A stretch of DNA of 64,000 nt from Pseudomonas sp. ICMP 561 (GTDB lineage Bacteria; Pseudomonadota; Gammaproteobacteria; Pseudomonadales; Pseudomonadaceae), in assembly GCF_002699985.1 (NCBI RefSeq), contig NZ_LKBT01000023.1, positions 62,001-126,000 of the forward strand. Direction: 5' to 3'. The translations under genes and the position numbers were made by a program. The notes under the pieces are model-generated. The model was not told the DNA's origin. It ran no database searches and saw nothing but the letters and a program-made list of their open reading frames with translations. This document shows, piece after piece, positions 9,452-19,035 of this stretch (its first letter is position 1; each line of letters opens with the position of its first letter).

Positions 9452-9757
9452 GTACATATCCGTTTTTATGGTCACGGCTACTATTGGTTGCGCTTTTACA
9501 GCGTGTCACTTTTGATGGAGCGCAAAAGTAACCAAAACGCTCTTGCCCCACCACTGGGTGCCTCGCTGGTGCTCGGCATGCCCGTAATCCGACATTGCTG
9601 CGTGGGGCCGCCGCCACCGGCCATCCATGGCCTGAGGCGGCTAAACCGGCATCCCTGCCGGTTTGCCCCACACAGCAATGTCGAATTCCGGCCGGCGTGG
9701 TTTAACGGGGCGCCTTAGATCAAAATCAAAAGCGCGGCGGCCTGAGAGCCGACCTGG
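9452..9757 (-). repeat. Structured interspersed element, copy A
   Basis: About 305 bases, minus orientation, clearly related to copies at 9890-10172 and 54477-54776. Shared marks are the end GGATATGTAC, the block GTGGTGGGGCAAGAGCG, the block TTGGTTACTTTTG and the opposite end TTTTGATTTTGATCT. The closing stem (9590-9608 with 9665-9683) pairs 18 of 19 positions, the other being G-U if the minus strand is read. Its sequence differs almost completely from that of the other copies. Short ORFs run through it, but they are not conserved as coding units. Function unknown. Confidence 0.85.
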
Positions 9758-9779
9758 TTGTGTGGGTTTTCCGGTTTTC

Positions 9780-9867
9780 TGTAGGAGCTGCCGAAGGCTG
9801 CGAAGCGATGTGTCAGACGACGTCTGTGTTGGCTGTGCTGACGTCTCGCGAACAAGTTCGCTCCTAC
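9780..9867. repeat. Chimeric REP pair
   Basis: The left arm GTAGGAGCTGCCGAAGGCTG and the right arm CGCGAACAAGTTCGCTCCTA are of different REP subclasses but share the outer TAGGAG/CTCCTA ends. It sits between inverted copies A and B of the larger repeat. The whole gap 9406-10213 (808 bases) therefore holds repeats and no credible gene. Confidence 0.7.
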
Positions 9868-9889
9868 CGTGCCCCCCGTGTATTCGCTT

Positions 9890-10172
9890 TGCTTTTGATC
9901 TGCTTTTGATTTTAGGCGCCCCGTTAAACCACGCTGGCCGAACGCAGATTCTGAAGCGTGGGCAACCCGGCAAGGATGCCGGGTTAGCCGCATTGGGCCA
10001 TGGATGGCCCGTTGCGGCGGCCCACGGTTCAGGATCTGCGGGCGGGTACACCGAGCATTAGCGAGGTGCCGAGTGGTGGGGCAAGAGCCTTTTGGTTACT
10101 TTTGGGCCCCAAAAGTGACGCGCCGTAAGGGCGCAACCAATATCAGCCGTTACCCCAACAATGGATATGTAC
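9890..10172 (+). repeat. Structured interspersed element, copy B
   Basis: Plus-orientation copy, inverted relative to copy A. Closing stem 9944-9963 with 10020-10039 (18 of 20 Watson-Crick plus one G-U). The inner hairpin is AACCCGGCA/TGCCGGGTT and the second inner hairpin is centred on GGGCCATGGATGGCCC. Downstream lie the hairpin ACTTTTGGG/CCCAAAAGT and the hairpin GCGCC/GGCGC. It ends in GGATATGTAC about 40 bp from the mnmC stop. Confidence 0.85.
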
Positions 10173-10213
10173 GCAAAAATCACCGCATATCTCCGAAGAC
10201 CGGGAGACACATA

Positions 10214-12223
10214 TCACTTCCCCCGAATCAACTCCCGCAACATAAACCGATTCGAATGACACGCCTCAGCCACACTGCGGGGCAATGGCAGCGGCTCGTT
10301 ATCAAGCCAGGCAGCAAGCAACTCGGCGCACAGTGGCGCGGTAATCAGGCCGCGAGAACCATGACCGCTATTGATGTACAAACCATCCAGCCAAGGGCAG
10401 GGCGTTTCGGGAATCTGCCGAGCATCCTTGCCGAGTGCAGCATAGGCCTGGACGAACGAGTCCTTGTCCGCCAACGGCCCGATGATCGGCAGATAATCCG
10501 GGCTGGTGCAGCGAAACGCCGCCCGACCCTGCAACTGTTGCGTCGGCAAATGAGCGATATCGAGACGCTCACTCAGGTCTGCCGAGATTTCCTGCAACAA
10601 CTGCAGGTTGCCCAGATGATCGGCGGTGCTGGGACTCAAATCCTCATTAGTGAAATCAAAACTGGCCCCCAGTGTATGTTCACCCAGCCGTGCCGGAGCA
10701 ACGTAGCCCTCGGCGCACACCACCGTGTTCATCGCTTTGCTGGCCTCAGTCTGCGCCAGGCGCGTGATCTGTCCTCGAATACGCTTGAGCGGTAGTGCCG
10801 CACTCAAGGGGAATTGCTTGATATCGGCGGCACCCGCAAGAACCACGACCTCGGCCTGATCCAGCAACACGTCGCCATCCCAGGCTTGCCACTGGCCGGA
10901 TTCACGACGCAGCTCGACGGCGTTGTGATGCAGTTGCACGCGAACATTTGGATGACCGACATGCGCATGACACAACGCAGGGGGATGCACCCAGCCCCCT
11001 TCAGGAAAGAACAGGCCGCCGTTCTCTAGCTGCACACCGCTGCGGGCTTCGGCGGCCGGCTTGTCCAGAAGATGCAGCAGCTCTTCTGGAAAGGCCGCTG
11101 CCAGTTGTGCCTGACGTTGTGCTTCCTTGTCGTTGAAGGCCAGTTGCAGAACGCCGCAAGCATCCCAGTCGACGCCCCTTTGCAGGCGTTCGAGAATACG
11201 GCGGGTATAACCAAAACCACTGAGTATCAGTTGCGATAACGCTGTGCCGTGGGCGGACAGTTTCAGATAAAGAACACCCTGCGGGTTACCCGACGCTTCC
11301 TGCGCGAGGTCGTTGTGACGCTCTATCAACGTCACTTGCCAGCCTCTTGCCGCAAGGCTTGCAGCGGTGGTGCAACCTGCCATTCCGCCGCCAATGACCA
11401 TGGCCTTGCGTTCGCCATTGAGTGGCGCGGGGCGAGCGAACCAGGGTTTTATCGCTGGCGCTGGCGTGGCATCTTCCGGCCAGCCAAGGAAGGCGCCGCG
11501 CAACACTTCCCACTTGTGTCCAATGCCCGGCACGCGCTTCATTTTGAAGCCCGCAGCGTTCAGGGCGCGACGGACCCAGCCAGTACTGGTGAAGGTGCTG
11601 ATGGTCGAATTCGGTGCGGCCAGTCTGGCCAGTTCGGCGAACAGTTCAGGAGTCCACATCTCCGGATTTTTTGCCGGGGCGAAGCCGTCCAGGAACCATG
11701 CATCAATCTGCCCATCCAGTTGCGGCAGCATGTCCAGTACATCGCCGATCAGCAGGGTCAGCGTCACGCGTCCGCCGTCGAACACCAGACGCTGAAAACC
11801 CTCATGCACAGCCACATATTGTTCCAGCAGCGGGCCTGAAAAAGGCGACAGTTCCGGCCAGAGATTCAACGCACGATGCAGGTCTGACTGGCTGAGAGGG
11901 AATTTCTCGACGCTGACAAAATGCAGTCTCGCAGACGCAGGTGCGCACTCGGCGAACAGCTGCCAGACGCAGAGAAAATTCAGTCCCGTACCGAATCCCG
12001 TCTCGCCGATCACCAACCGACCGTCTTGCGGCAATGCGCTGAAACGATCGCGCAGGTCGTTTTGCACCAGAAATACGTGTCGGGTTTCTTCAAGGCCTGC
12101 TCCCGTCGCAAAGTAGACGTCGGAAAACTCCCGGGAATGGGGGTTACCCTGTTCGTCCCAGTCGAGCTGGGCATGGCGGGTGATGGTCACAGTCTGGCTC
12201 GGCTTGTGTGCGGGGGCGTGCAT
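10214..12223 (-). CDS. mnmC: Bifunctional tRNA mnm5s2U biosynthesis protein MnmC
   Basis: A 669-aa two-domain enzyme finishing the wobble modification mnm5s2U34 of tRNA. Residues 1-250 are the SAM-dependent methyltransferase (GETGFGTG at 73-80, FLDGFAPAKNPEMW at 177-190). From about residue 275 the FAD-dependent oxidase follows, with the dinucleotide loop VIGGGMAG at 276-283. The start at 12223 (MHAPAHKPSQ) fits the family; a 17-residue upstream extension is possible but looks non-conserved. It is divergent from the LRR/NEL gene with 144 bp between starts. Confidence 0.93.
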   Translation of the reverse strand: MHAPAHKPSQTVTITRHAQLDWDEQGNPHSREFSDVYFATGAGLEETRHVFLVQNDLRDRFSALPQDGRLVIGETGFGTGLNFLCVWQLFAECAPASARLHFVSVEKFPLSQSDLHRALNLWPELSPFSGPLLEQYVAVHEGFQRLVFDGGRVTLTLLIGDVLDMLPQLDGQIDAWFLDGFAPAKNPEMWTPELFAELARLAAPNSTISTFTSTGWVRRALNAAGFKMKRVPGIGHKWEVLRGAFLGWPEDATPAPAIKPWFARPAPLNGERKAMVIGGGMAGCTTAASLAARGWQVTLIERHNDLAQEASGNPQGVLYLKLSAHGTALSQLILSGFGYTRRILERLQRGVDWDACGVLQLAFNDKEAQRQAQLAAAFPEELLHLLDKPAAEARSGVQLENGGLFFPEGGWVHPPALCHAHVGHPNVRVQLHHNAVELRRESGQWQAWDGDVLLDQAEVVVLAGAADIKQFPLSAALPLKRIRGQITRLAQTEASKAMNTVVCAEGYVAPARLGEHTLGASFDFTNEDLSPSTADHLGNLQLLQEISADLSERLDIAHLPTQQLQGRAAFRCTSPDYLPIIGPLADKDSFVQAYAALGKDARQIPETPCPWLDGLYINSGHGSRGLITAPLCAELLAAWLDNEPLPLPRSVAEACHSNRFMLRELIRGK

Positions 12224-12367
12224 GTTAACGCAGCAAGCAGCGGACCTGTAGGCGCGGGTTGTATCGCCTGGCATGAAGCAGAAGCGCCTGCTGCTGGTAT
12301 TAACTATCTACCCCCTGAGGCACGACCAAACCTGATCACGTGCAGACTCTTTTATAGGAGTCATGCA

Positions 12368-15300
12368 ATGAGCAAACCTGTAATCCATCCCCACCAGCAC
12401 CACATCAAAAAAAACCTGCCCTCCTGGTATGTCTATGCAACCGCGGAATCGCGTCAGCGATTGCATCGCGACATGCTGCGCAGCCACCACCTGCGCAGCC
12501 AGGTACAGAAGTTTCTGGGCAGTATGCAAGACCTTATGGCGTTCGCCAGGCCGTTGTTATCCAGGGCGCTGACGCAGGCATTCGGGCCTGGCCTGGATGT
12601 CGACCGTGATCACTTTCGCCATGTCCGCTTCGCCGATACCTGGGTGCCACTGCCCAGTGAGTTGGTGGAGCGCAGCTTTACCGTGCAGTCTTTACTGGAA
12701 GCTGCGCTGCAGAATTTTCACCAGGAGGAAGTCGATGAAGTCACCGCCGATTCGGTGATTTATCACGGCAAGCCCAATCTGGCGAACTTCGCTTCGGGCA
12801 GCAGTTACCCTCATGCCCTGAAGGTGTCGCCAGCGAAGTTCATGGCGCTATGTCGCACCCTGGATATTGGTGGCCAATACCAGAATCATCTCAAGTCTGT
12901 ACTGGAGCCAGTTTCAAGCACGTTGGCGACGGGGGCGTTAAGCACCACACAGATCAAGGATGCGCTGTGTCATCAGGCGCGCAATGCTTTGTACGTCCAG
13001 GCGCACCTTGCGTACATGCAAGGGAGCGAGGTGCTGTCCGGCGACGCTTACCGCTCGGTTTTGGCGGCCAGCGGGCATTGGGCGGATCAGGGACGGACGC
13101 AGGCCTTGGATATCCAGCATCTGACACTGCTCGGTTTTGCCGTGCGCGACGTTCTGGTTTTCCAGGCCCGCAGCCTGAGCGGCTGTGTGGTGTACGTGCC
13201 GGGCGACCCGACTGCTCCCCTCAAGGAATACGAGTCACTGGACCAGTTCGTGAGAGAGCTGCGCGCAAAGCTGAGAAACGCTGGATACCAACGCTATTTC
13301 GCCGGGTTTATCGCGCAACGTCGCAGAGCCGAGTTTCTCAACACGCTTGGCGCGTGCCTGACGCCTATGCGCGACCGTCGAATACCCGGAGATACGGGGC
13401 TGATACCCAGAATGTGGAGGGTGCCAGAGGTCGATGAACATGCCGATCTGAAGCCGGTCGCCGAGACCCTTCCTTATCCGCTGCTGGAGTATTTGTATTT
13501 TCAGCGAATGTTGCGCATCAAGGATGACGCCAGGGCATTGGCTGTGCCCACCGGCGATGAGGATGAAGCCTCACGTCGCGCGCGGCTGGCTCATTGTCTG
13601 GCAATGGGCATGAATGTGGCCAACCTGGCAGCTTTATTTGTGCCGGTGCTGGGCGAGGTCATGATGGTGGTCGCAGGTGCGCAATTGTTGGTCGATACCT
13701 TTGAGGGGGTTGAGGCATGGGCGCTTGGCGATATGGATCAGGCGCTTGAACATCTGGCCAGCGTTGCGGAAAACCTGGCGATGCTCGCGGTCTTTGCCGC
13801 CGCAGGTAAAGCTGCGACTCCAGACGAACTGCCAGCGATCAAGGACTCTTCGTTTGTGGGCAAGATGATTCCCGTCAGACTGGAAAATGGTCAGGCGCGA
13901 CTGTGGTCAGTTGACCTCAAGCCCTTCGCCGCCGATGTCGTCCTGCCGCAAGGTATCAAGCCCAGTGCCGAGGGTGTCTTCGAACATCAGGGGGTTAAAT
14001 ACATAGGGTTGCAAGGACGGTTCTATCGGGTAGAGCTGGACACTGCGCTGAATAAATGGCGAATCAGAATGCCGCGCGGCAGGCGTTTTTCTCCAAAACT
14101 GGAGCACAACGGCGCAGGCGCCTGGCGGCATGAAGGTGAAAACCCGTTGCTGTGGGATTTGAAAACCTCGTTCCGGCGTCTGGGCTACCCGGTGGCGGAT
14201 TTGTCCGTGCAAGTCGCTGAAGACATTCTGAGCGTAACGGGGGCCGATCAGGCGTTGCTTACTACGTTGCATCTTGAGAGTCAGCCACCTCCCGGAGCGT
14301 TGACGGACGCCATTCAACGTTTTGCGCTGAACGAGCGTGTGATGCAGATGAATGCCGAGCACCCGGATTTGCTGTTCGAGCGCCTCAATCAGGTGCGCGA
14401 AGCCAGCGATGACCCCATGGTGCAGCTCATCAAAAGGGACTTTCCGGGCATGACCAGCGCGGCCGCTCGCGAGTTGCTGCTCGAAGCCAGCGCCGAGCAG
14501 TTGGCGACCCTGCAAACGACACAATCCATCCCTGTCGAGATGGCGGGTAGGGCACGCGGTTACCTGCAGCAAACCCGGATCAACCAGGCCCTTGAAGGCT
14601 TCTTTCTGCAGTCGCGGTCGGGCAGCGCTGACACGCTGAAACTGTCCTTGCAGGGGTTGAAGCAACTGCCGGGATGGCCCGAAGACCTGCGGATTGAAAT
14701 CAGGGAGGGTACGTTCGGCGGTCCCTTGCTGGAGGGCATAGGCGAAGGTTCGACTACCCGGCGCAGGATTTTGATCAAGCAGGGCAATCGCTACCTGCCT
14801 TGTGATGCAGCAGGTAAAGAGCTCGCATCTATAGATGAATTCTTCGCGTCGGTCTTCAATGCTTTGCCTGTCGATGTACCACGTGACATCGGCGTCGCTG
14901 ATGCCGTTACGCTGCGTAGACGCATTGTCAGCGACGCAACCGCGCAACGCAGGAGAGTTGCGAAGACGCTTGGCCTCAAGGAAATCAGCCCCGGTTTTCG
15001 TGGCCCGACACGTCTGGCGGATCGGCGTCTGGGTTATGAGTTGAGCGGCCGGGGCGCGGCGCTACCCGATCTGCCGGTTGAGTCTGTCGAGTTGATCACA
15101 GCGCTGAGCATCCTGTATCCAGAGGCTCCCAGCTTGCCAATCCATGTGCAGAATCTGATGTTCCGGGGCTGGAGCATCCCGCAATTGGTGGAGGCAACCC
15201 GGAGCCGATTGCAGTCCTGGGAGATGCTGCGCAGTGCTCTGGAAGGTTGGGTAAACCCCAGTGGTCCGGGGCCGTCAATTACCAACCAGCGATTGGCCGT

Positions 15301-17101
15301 TCGCCAGTCCATCGCCGATGCGCTAGGGCGTGCCTGGCGATACAGCGACCCGATGTCGCCCATGCACTCCAGGAACCTTTTGCTGGAAAACCTCGATCTT
15401 ACCGGGCTTTCCGATATGCCCGAGCTACCGGCTCACTATGCGCAGATTCATTATCTGACGCTGAACGCCGTTACGGGTGGAGCAGAGGATATAAACCGCC
15501 TTCTGGGACGTTTTCCCGCGGTGAACCGGCTGGAAATACTTGGCCGTGGCTTGACTGAAATACCAGAAGGCGTTGCGGGAATGGGGGATCTGGTTCATCT
15601 GTCCCTCGAAGGCATGGGGCTGACGATCGATCAGCAATCCATGGATCTGTTCATGCGAGTACGAGCCCTGGACGACCTGGATCTGACCGGTAATGTACTC
15701 GGGGAAATCACCGATGTCGGTCGCCTGCATGTGTCGACACTCTGGCTCAACGAAACGGGATTGACCCAGTGGCCCTCCTGGATCGACAGCCTTCCCCTGC
15801 ATACGCTGGATATCAGCGACAACCAGATTGTGCATCTGCCGGACTACATCCTCGACAACAGTGTGGGGCAGCCATCGCAGATGACCATCCATGCTTATGG
15901 CAACCCTATCGATCATGAGGAACTGCGCAGGTTCTGGATCAATGATCGCGGTTACGACATGACCTATCGCCTTGAATACGACTTCCCGGAGGAAATCCGC
16001 GATCTGGTGGTGGATACCACCTCCAGTGATGATGAAGCCTCGTCGGATGACGATGTCGATTGGCATACACACAACGCCGGTCATACGCCCCTCGCGCCGC
16101 CGGTGCCGGTGGCCGATATCTGGCTGGTCGAAGGACGCACTGAACTGAATTCAAGATTGAACGTTGCCTGGCAAGCGGTGGAAGAGGCGGCGGATGCACC
16201 CAACTTGCTGGTATTGCTGCAGCGCCTTCAAGAGGCCCCGGATTTTCAGCGCTTTCACGAAGAACTGGCCAATGACGTGATGAGGGTGCTTGAGGCCGCC
16301 GCGGCGAATCCTGAGCTGCGCGCTGAGCTGGAAGTCATGGCCAATGATCGGCTGTTCGGCGCTGATCAGACCTGTGAGGACGGCGCGAGGCTTATTTTCA
16401 GCGATATTCAGGTTGCGGTTTATGCCCGGAGGGAGTTGCAAGGCGTGTCCGAGGCGCAGCATACCGAGGTGCTGTTTCGGGTTATGCGTGGCCTGTTTCG
16501 CCTGAATGAGGTACAGGCCATTGCCGATCTGGAAATTGCCAGCAGGGAAAGTCGCGGCGTTCACGTTGACCATGCCGAAGTTCGTATGGCGTATCGAATC
16601 GGTCTGGCTGGCGATTTGAACTTGCCAGGGCAGCCATTGAGCATGGCCTGGAGCCGACTGGCCTCGGTGGACCGTCAGGCGATTCTCGCGGCACGACGCG
16701 TAGTGCTGGAGCGCGAAACAGGTGACGAATTTGTGAAGTACGCACTGGCTGATCGTCGCTGGACCGAGCGTTTGCGCACGGAGCATCAAACTGATTTGGC
16801 ACGGGTGACGGCGTCTATCAGAGAGCAAATGGATGCCCTTGAGGAGCACCCACCTATCGATATTGCCGAAGATCTACGTCAGCGCGGTGAGGTCAACGCA
16901 CGTCTGGTCGCTGCCCACGTGACGAACGATCTGGAAGCGTTGGCACGGGAAAATCTTGAGTTTGAACAACTGATAGCCAATCCGCCAATTGATAACGATG
17001 AATACGACCGACAGGGCCGAGCCCTGATTGCAAGTTTGAACGCGGCCGAAAGAGCCTTGCTGGAACAGCTAACCAATAACATGCGCCAGCAATGGTTCTG
17101 A
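12368..17101 (+). CDS. Large LRR protein with C-terminal NEL-type E3 ubiquitin ligase domain (putative effector/toxin)
   Basis: A 1577-aa protein without an N-terminal secretion signal. The N-terminal part (HHIKKNLPSWYVYATAESRQ onward) looks like the DUF6543 'dermonecrotic toxin' region of large pseudomonad toxins. Residues about 408-483 hold hydrophobic helices. Residues about 1003-1168 are degenerate leucine-rich repeats (LDDLDLTGNVLGEITD, LHTLDISDNQIVHLPDYI). An acidic SSDDEASSDDD linker follows near 1218-1228. Residues about 1240-1577 resemble the NEL domain of IpaH/SspH/SlrP ligases, with C-x-D (Cys1336, Asp1338) in QTCEDGARLIF as the expected catalytic motif. The start at 12368 has AGGAG upstream; an ORF extension back to 11921 is antisense to mnmC and is rejected. 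No hrp box, type III chaperone or secretion gene is nearby. The ligase assignment is inferred from the motif and LRR context. Confidence 0.82.
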   Translation: MSKPVIHPHQHHIKKNLPSWYVYATAESRQRLHRDMLRSHHLRSQVQKFLGSMQDLMAFARPLLSRALTQAFGPGLDVDRDHFRHVRFADTWVPLPSELVERSFTVQSLLEAALQNFHQEEVDEVTADSVIYHGKPNLANFASGSSYPHALKVSPAKFMALCRTLDIGGQYQNHLKSVLEPVSSTLATGALSTTQIKDALCHQARNALYVQAHLAYMQGSEVLSGDAYRSVLAASGHWADQGRTQALDIQHLTLLGFAVRDVLVFQARSLSGCVVYVPGDPTAPLKEYESLDQFVRELRAKLRNAGYQRYFAGFIAQRRRAEFLNTLGACLTPMRDRRIPGDTGLIPRMWRVPEVDEHADLKPVAETLPYPLLEYLYFQRMLRIKDDARALAVPTGDEDEASRRARLAHCLAMGMNVANLAALFVPVLGEVMMVVAGAQLLVDTFEGVEAWALGDMDQALEHLASVAENLAMLAVFAAAGKAATPDELPAIKDSSFVGKMIPVRLENGQARLWSVDLKPFAADVVLPQGIKPSAEGVFEHQGVKYIGLQGRFYRVELDTALNKWRIRMPRGRRFSPKLEHNGAGAWRHEGENPLLWDLKTSFRRLGYPVADLSVQVAEDILSVTGADQALLTTLHLESQPPPGALTDAIQRFALNERVMQMNAEHPDLLFERLNQVREASDDPMVQLIKRDFPGMTSAAARELLLEASAEQLATLQTTQSIPVEMAGRARGYLQQTRINQALEGFFLQSRSGSADTLKLSLQGLKQLPGWPEDLRIEIREGTFGGPLLEGIGEGSTTRRRILIKQGNRYLPCDAAGKELASIDEFFASVFNALPVDVPRDIGVADAVTLRRRIVSDATAQRRRVAKTLGLKEISPGFRGPTRLADRRLGYELSGRGAALPDLPVESVELITALSILYPEAPSLPIHVQNLMFRGWSIPQLVEATRSRLQSWEMLRSALEGWVNPSGPGPSITNQRLAVRQSIADALGRAWRYSDPMSPMHSRNLLLENLDLTGLSDMPELPAHYAQIHYLTLNAVTGGAEDINRLLGRFPAVNRLEILGRGLTEIPEGVAGMGDLVHLSLEGMGLTIDQQSMDLFMRVRALDDLDLTGNVLGEITDVGRLHVSTLWLNETGLTQWPSWIDSLPLHTLDISDNQIVHLPDYILDNSVGQPSQMTIHAYGNPIDHEELRRFWINDRGYDMTYRLEYDFPEEIRDLVVDTTSSDDEASSDDDVDWHTHNAGHTPLAPPVPVADIWLVEGRTELNSRLNVAWQAVEEAADAPNLLVLLQRLQEAPDFQRFHEELANDVMRVLEAAAANPELRAELEVMANDRLFGADQTCEDGARLIFSDIQVAVYARRELQGVSEAQHTEVLFRVMRGLFRLNEVQAIADLEIASRESRGVHVDHAEVRMAYRIGLAGDLNLPGQPLSMAWSRLASVDRQAILAARRVVLERETGDEFVKYALADRRWTERLRTEHQTDLARVTASIREQMDALEEHPPIDIAEDLRQRGEVNARLVAAHVTNDLEALARENLEFEQLIANPPIDNDEYDRQGRALIASLNAAERALLEQLTNNMRQQWF

Positions 17102-17181
17102 TTCATTGACCCATCTCCGGCAACTTTGCCGGGGATGGATTGGTCTCAGGGTTATCACCCGGTCTTAAGCAGGCGGAGGAC

Positions 17182-17270
17182 CTGTAGGAGTGAGCTTGCT
17201 CGCGATAGCGTTACGTCAGACGATATCTATCAACGTACAAACCGCATCGCGAGCAAGCTCACTCCTACAG
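17182..17270. repeat. REP pair (class GTAGGAGTGAGCTTGCTCGC)
   Basis: The left arm CTGTAGGAGTGAGCTTGCTC and the right arm GAGCAAGCTCACTCCTACAG are perfectly opposed, separated by about 48 bases. Lies between the LRR/NEL gene and pap, so it may separate their transcripts. Confidence 0.92.
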
Positions 17271-17323
17271 AGATTAACGTCGTTCCAGATGTTTACAGGG
17301 TCCAGGCCAGAGAGGAGTCATGC

Positions 17324-18820
17324 ATGTTCGAATCCGCTGAAATCGGTCACGCCATCGCCAAGGAAACCTATGACGCTGAAGTGCCCGCATTGCGTGAAGC
17401 GTTACTGGAGGCGCAATACGACCTTCATGAGCAGGGCAAGCGTCAGATCATCGTGCTGATCAATGGCATTGAAGGCGCGGGCAAGGGCGAGACGGTCAAG
17501 CTGTTGAATGAATGGATGGACCCGCGTTTCATCGAAGTGCGCACCTTCGATCAGCAAACCGATGAAGAGCTGGCGCATCCCACCGCCTGGCGCTATTGGC
17601 GGCAATTGCCAGCCAAAGGCCGTATGGGCGTTTTCTTCGGCAACTGGTACAGCCAGATGCTCCAGGGGCGGGTTCATGGGTTGTTCAAGGATGCGGTGCT
17701 GGATCAGGCCATTAACGGTTCCGAGCGTCTTGAAAAAATGCTCACCGATGAAGGCGCGCTGATTTTCAAATTCTGGTTTCATTTGTCGAAGAAACAGATG
17801 AAATCGCGCCTCAAGCAGCTCAAGGATGACCCACTGCATAGCTGGCGCATCAGCCCGCTGGACTGGCAACAATCAAAAACCTACGACAAGTTCGTTCGAT
17901 ACGGCGAGCGCGTTTTGCGGCGTACCAGCCGGGAGTATGCGCCGTGGCATGTCATTGAAGGCGTTGATCCGTATTACCGCAGCCTGACTGTGGGCAGATT
18001 GTTGCTTGAGGGTATGCAGGCGGCGCTGAACGCTCCCGAGCCCAACGCTCAGCCGTTGAGCGTTGGACCACTGGCGCATAACCACGACGACGTGACCCTG
18101 CTAGGTAGCCTCGACATGAGTTTGAGCCTGGAGAAGGACGATTACGAAGAGCAGTTGATTACCGAGCAGGCGCGTCTTTCGGGCAATATTCGTGACAAGC
18201 GCATGCGTAAGCATGCCTTGGTTGCTGTGTTCGAAGGCAATGACGCGGCGGGAAAGGGCGGTGCTATCCGGCGTGTCGCTGCGGCACTCGATCCACGCCA
18301 ATACAACATCGTACCGATTGCGGCACCCAGTGAAGACGAGCGCGCCCAGCCTTATCTCTGGCGCTTCTGGCGGCAGATTCCGGCGCGGGGCAAATTCACT
18401 GTTTTTGATCGTTCCTGGTACGGTCGGGTGTTGGTGGAGCGTGTGGAAGGTTTCTGCAGCGAGGCCGACTGGTTACGGGCCTATGGCGAGATCAATGACT
18501 TCGAAGAGCAATTGACCGATGCCGGGATTGTGGTGGTCAAGTTCTGGCTCGCCATCGACGACAAAACCCAACTGGAGCGATTCAAGGCCCGGGAAAAGAT
18601 CCCTTTTAAACGGCACAAGATCACCGACGAAGACTGGCGCAACCGCGAAAAGTGGCCGCAGTACCGTGAGGCGGTGGGGGACATGGTGGACCGCACCAGC
18701 ACTGAAATCGCGCCGTGGACACTGGTTGAAGCCAATGACAAACGCTGGGCGCGAGTGAAGGTGTTGCGCACGCTGAATGAGGCACTGGAAGCGGCGTTTG
18801 CCCGAGACAAGAAGAAATAG
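17324..18820 (+). CDS. pap: Polyphosphate:AMP phosphotransferase (two PPK2 domains)
   Basis: A 498-aa class II PPK2 protein that transfers phosphate from polyphosphate to AMP, giving ADP. It has two tandem PPK2 modules, each with its own P-loop: GIEGAGKGE (48-56) and GNDAAGKGG (near 303). Repeated WYSQ/WYGR and SPLDW/TDEDW motifs also occur in both halves. Start chosen at 17324 after GAGGAGTC; an upstream extension runs through the REP pair and is rejected. The length agrees with the Acinetobacter and P. aeruginosa enzymes. Cytoplasmic, single gene. Confidence 0.92.
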   Translation: MFESAEIGHAIAKETYDAEVPALREALLEAQYDLHEQGKRQIIVLINGIEGAGKGETVKLLNEWMDPRFIEVRTFDQQTDEELAHPTAWRYWRQLPAKGRMGVFFGNWYSQMLQGRVHGLFKDAVLDQAINGSERLEKMLTDEGALIFKFWFHLSKKQMKSRLKQLKDDPLHSWRISPLDWQQSKTYDKFVRYGERVLRRTSREYAPWHVIEGVDPYYRSLTVGRLLLEGMQAALNAPEPNAQPLSVGPLAHNHDDVTLLGSLDMSLSLEKDDYEEQLITEQARLSGNIRDKRMRKHALVAVFEGNDAAGKGGAIRRVAAALDPRQYNIVPIAAPSEDERAQPYLWRFWRQIPARGKFTVFDRSWYGRVLVERVEGFCSEADWLRAYGEINDFEEQLTDAGIVVVKFWLAIDDKTQLERFKAREKIPFKRHKITDEDWRNREKWPQYREAVGDMVDRTSTEIAPWTLVEANDKRWARVKVLRTLNEALEAAFARDKKK

Positions 18821-18836
18821 GACGCGCCGGGCTATC

Positions 18837-18867
18837 TGTGGGAGCCGAGCCAGCTCAGCTCCCACAT
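18837..18867. repeat. Short REP-like hairpin
   Basis: TGTGGGAGCCGAGC and CTCAGCTCCCACA form a compact hairpin 15-20 bp after the pap stop. This could act as a transcript end for pap, but no T run follows. Confidence 0.55.
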
Positions 18868-18880
18868 AGACCGCGCTATT

Positions 18881-18990
18881 CCGTAGGACCGGCCGGGCGG
18901 CGTTCCGCTTTAGCCGGGAGGGCGTCGGGACATTCACTACATATTCTTCGTCAGAAATACCGCTCTCCCGGCTAAAGCCGGTCCTACGGG
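18881..18990. repeat. REP pair with an insertion in the left arm
   Basis: The right arm CTCCCGGCTAAAGCCGGTCC is standard. The left arm begins CCGTAGGACCGG and then carries about 15 extra bases (CCGGGCGGCGTTCCG region) before resuming CTTTAGCCGGGAG. The extra bases interrupt the arm's own small hairpin. Confidence 0.8.
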
Positions 18991-19035
18991 ATTGCAAGCA
19001 AACATAGAAGCTTCCACAGATGGTGCAAAGGGAGT

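Noticed and set aside
9641..10795. ORFs running through the repeats (for example 9641-10051 minus and 10004-10795 plus)
   Set aside because: They follow from the GC-rich hairpins of the structured element and from mnmC antisense. The three copies do not keep a common frame.
11921..12367. In-frame 149-codon N-terminal extension of the LRR/NEL protein
   Set aside because: It lies antisense to the mnmC methyltransferase domain, and a good ribosome site (AGGAG) precedes the ATG at 12368.
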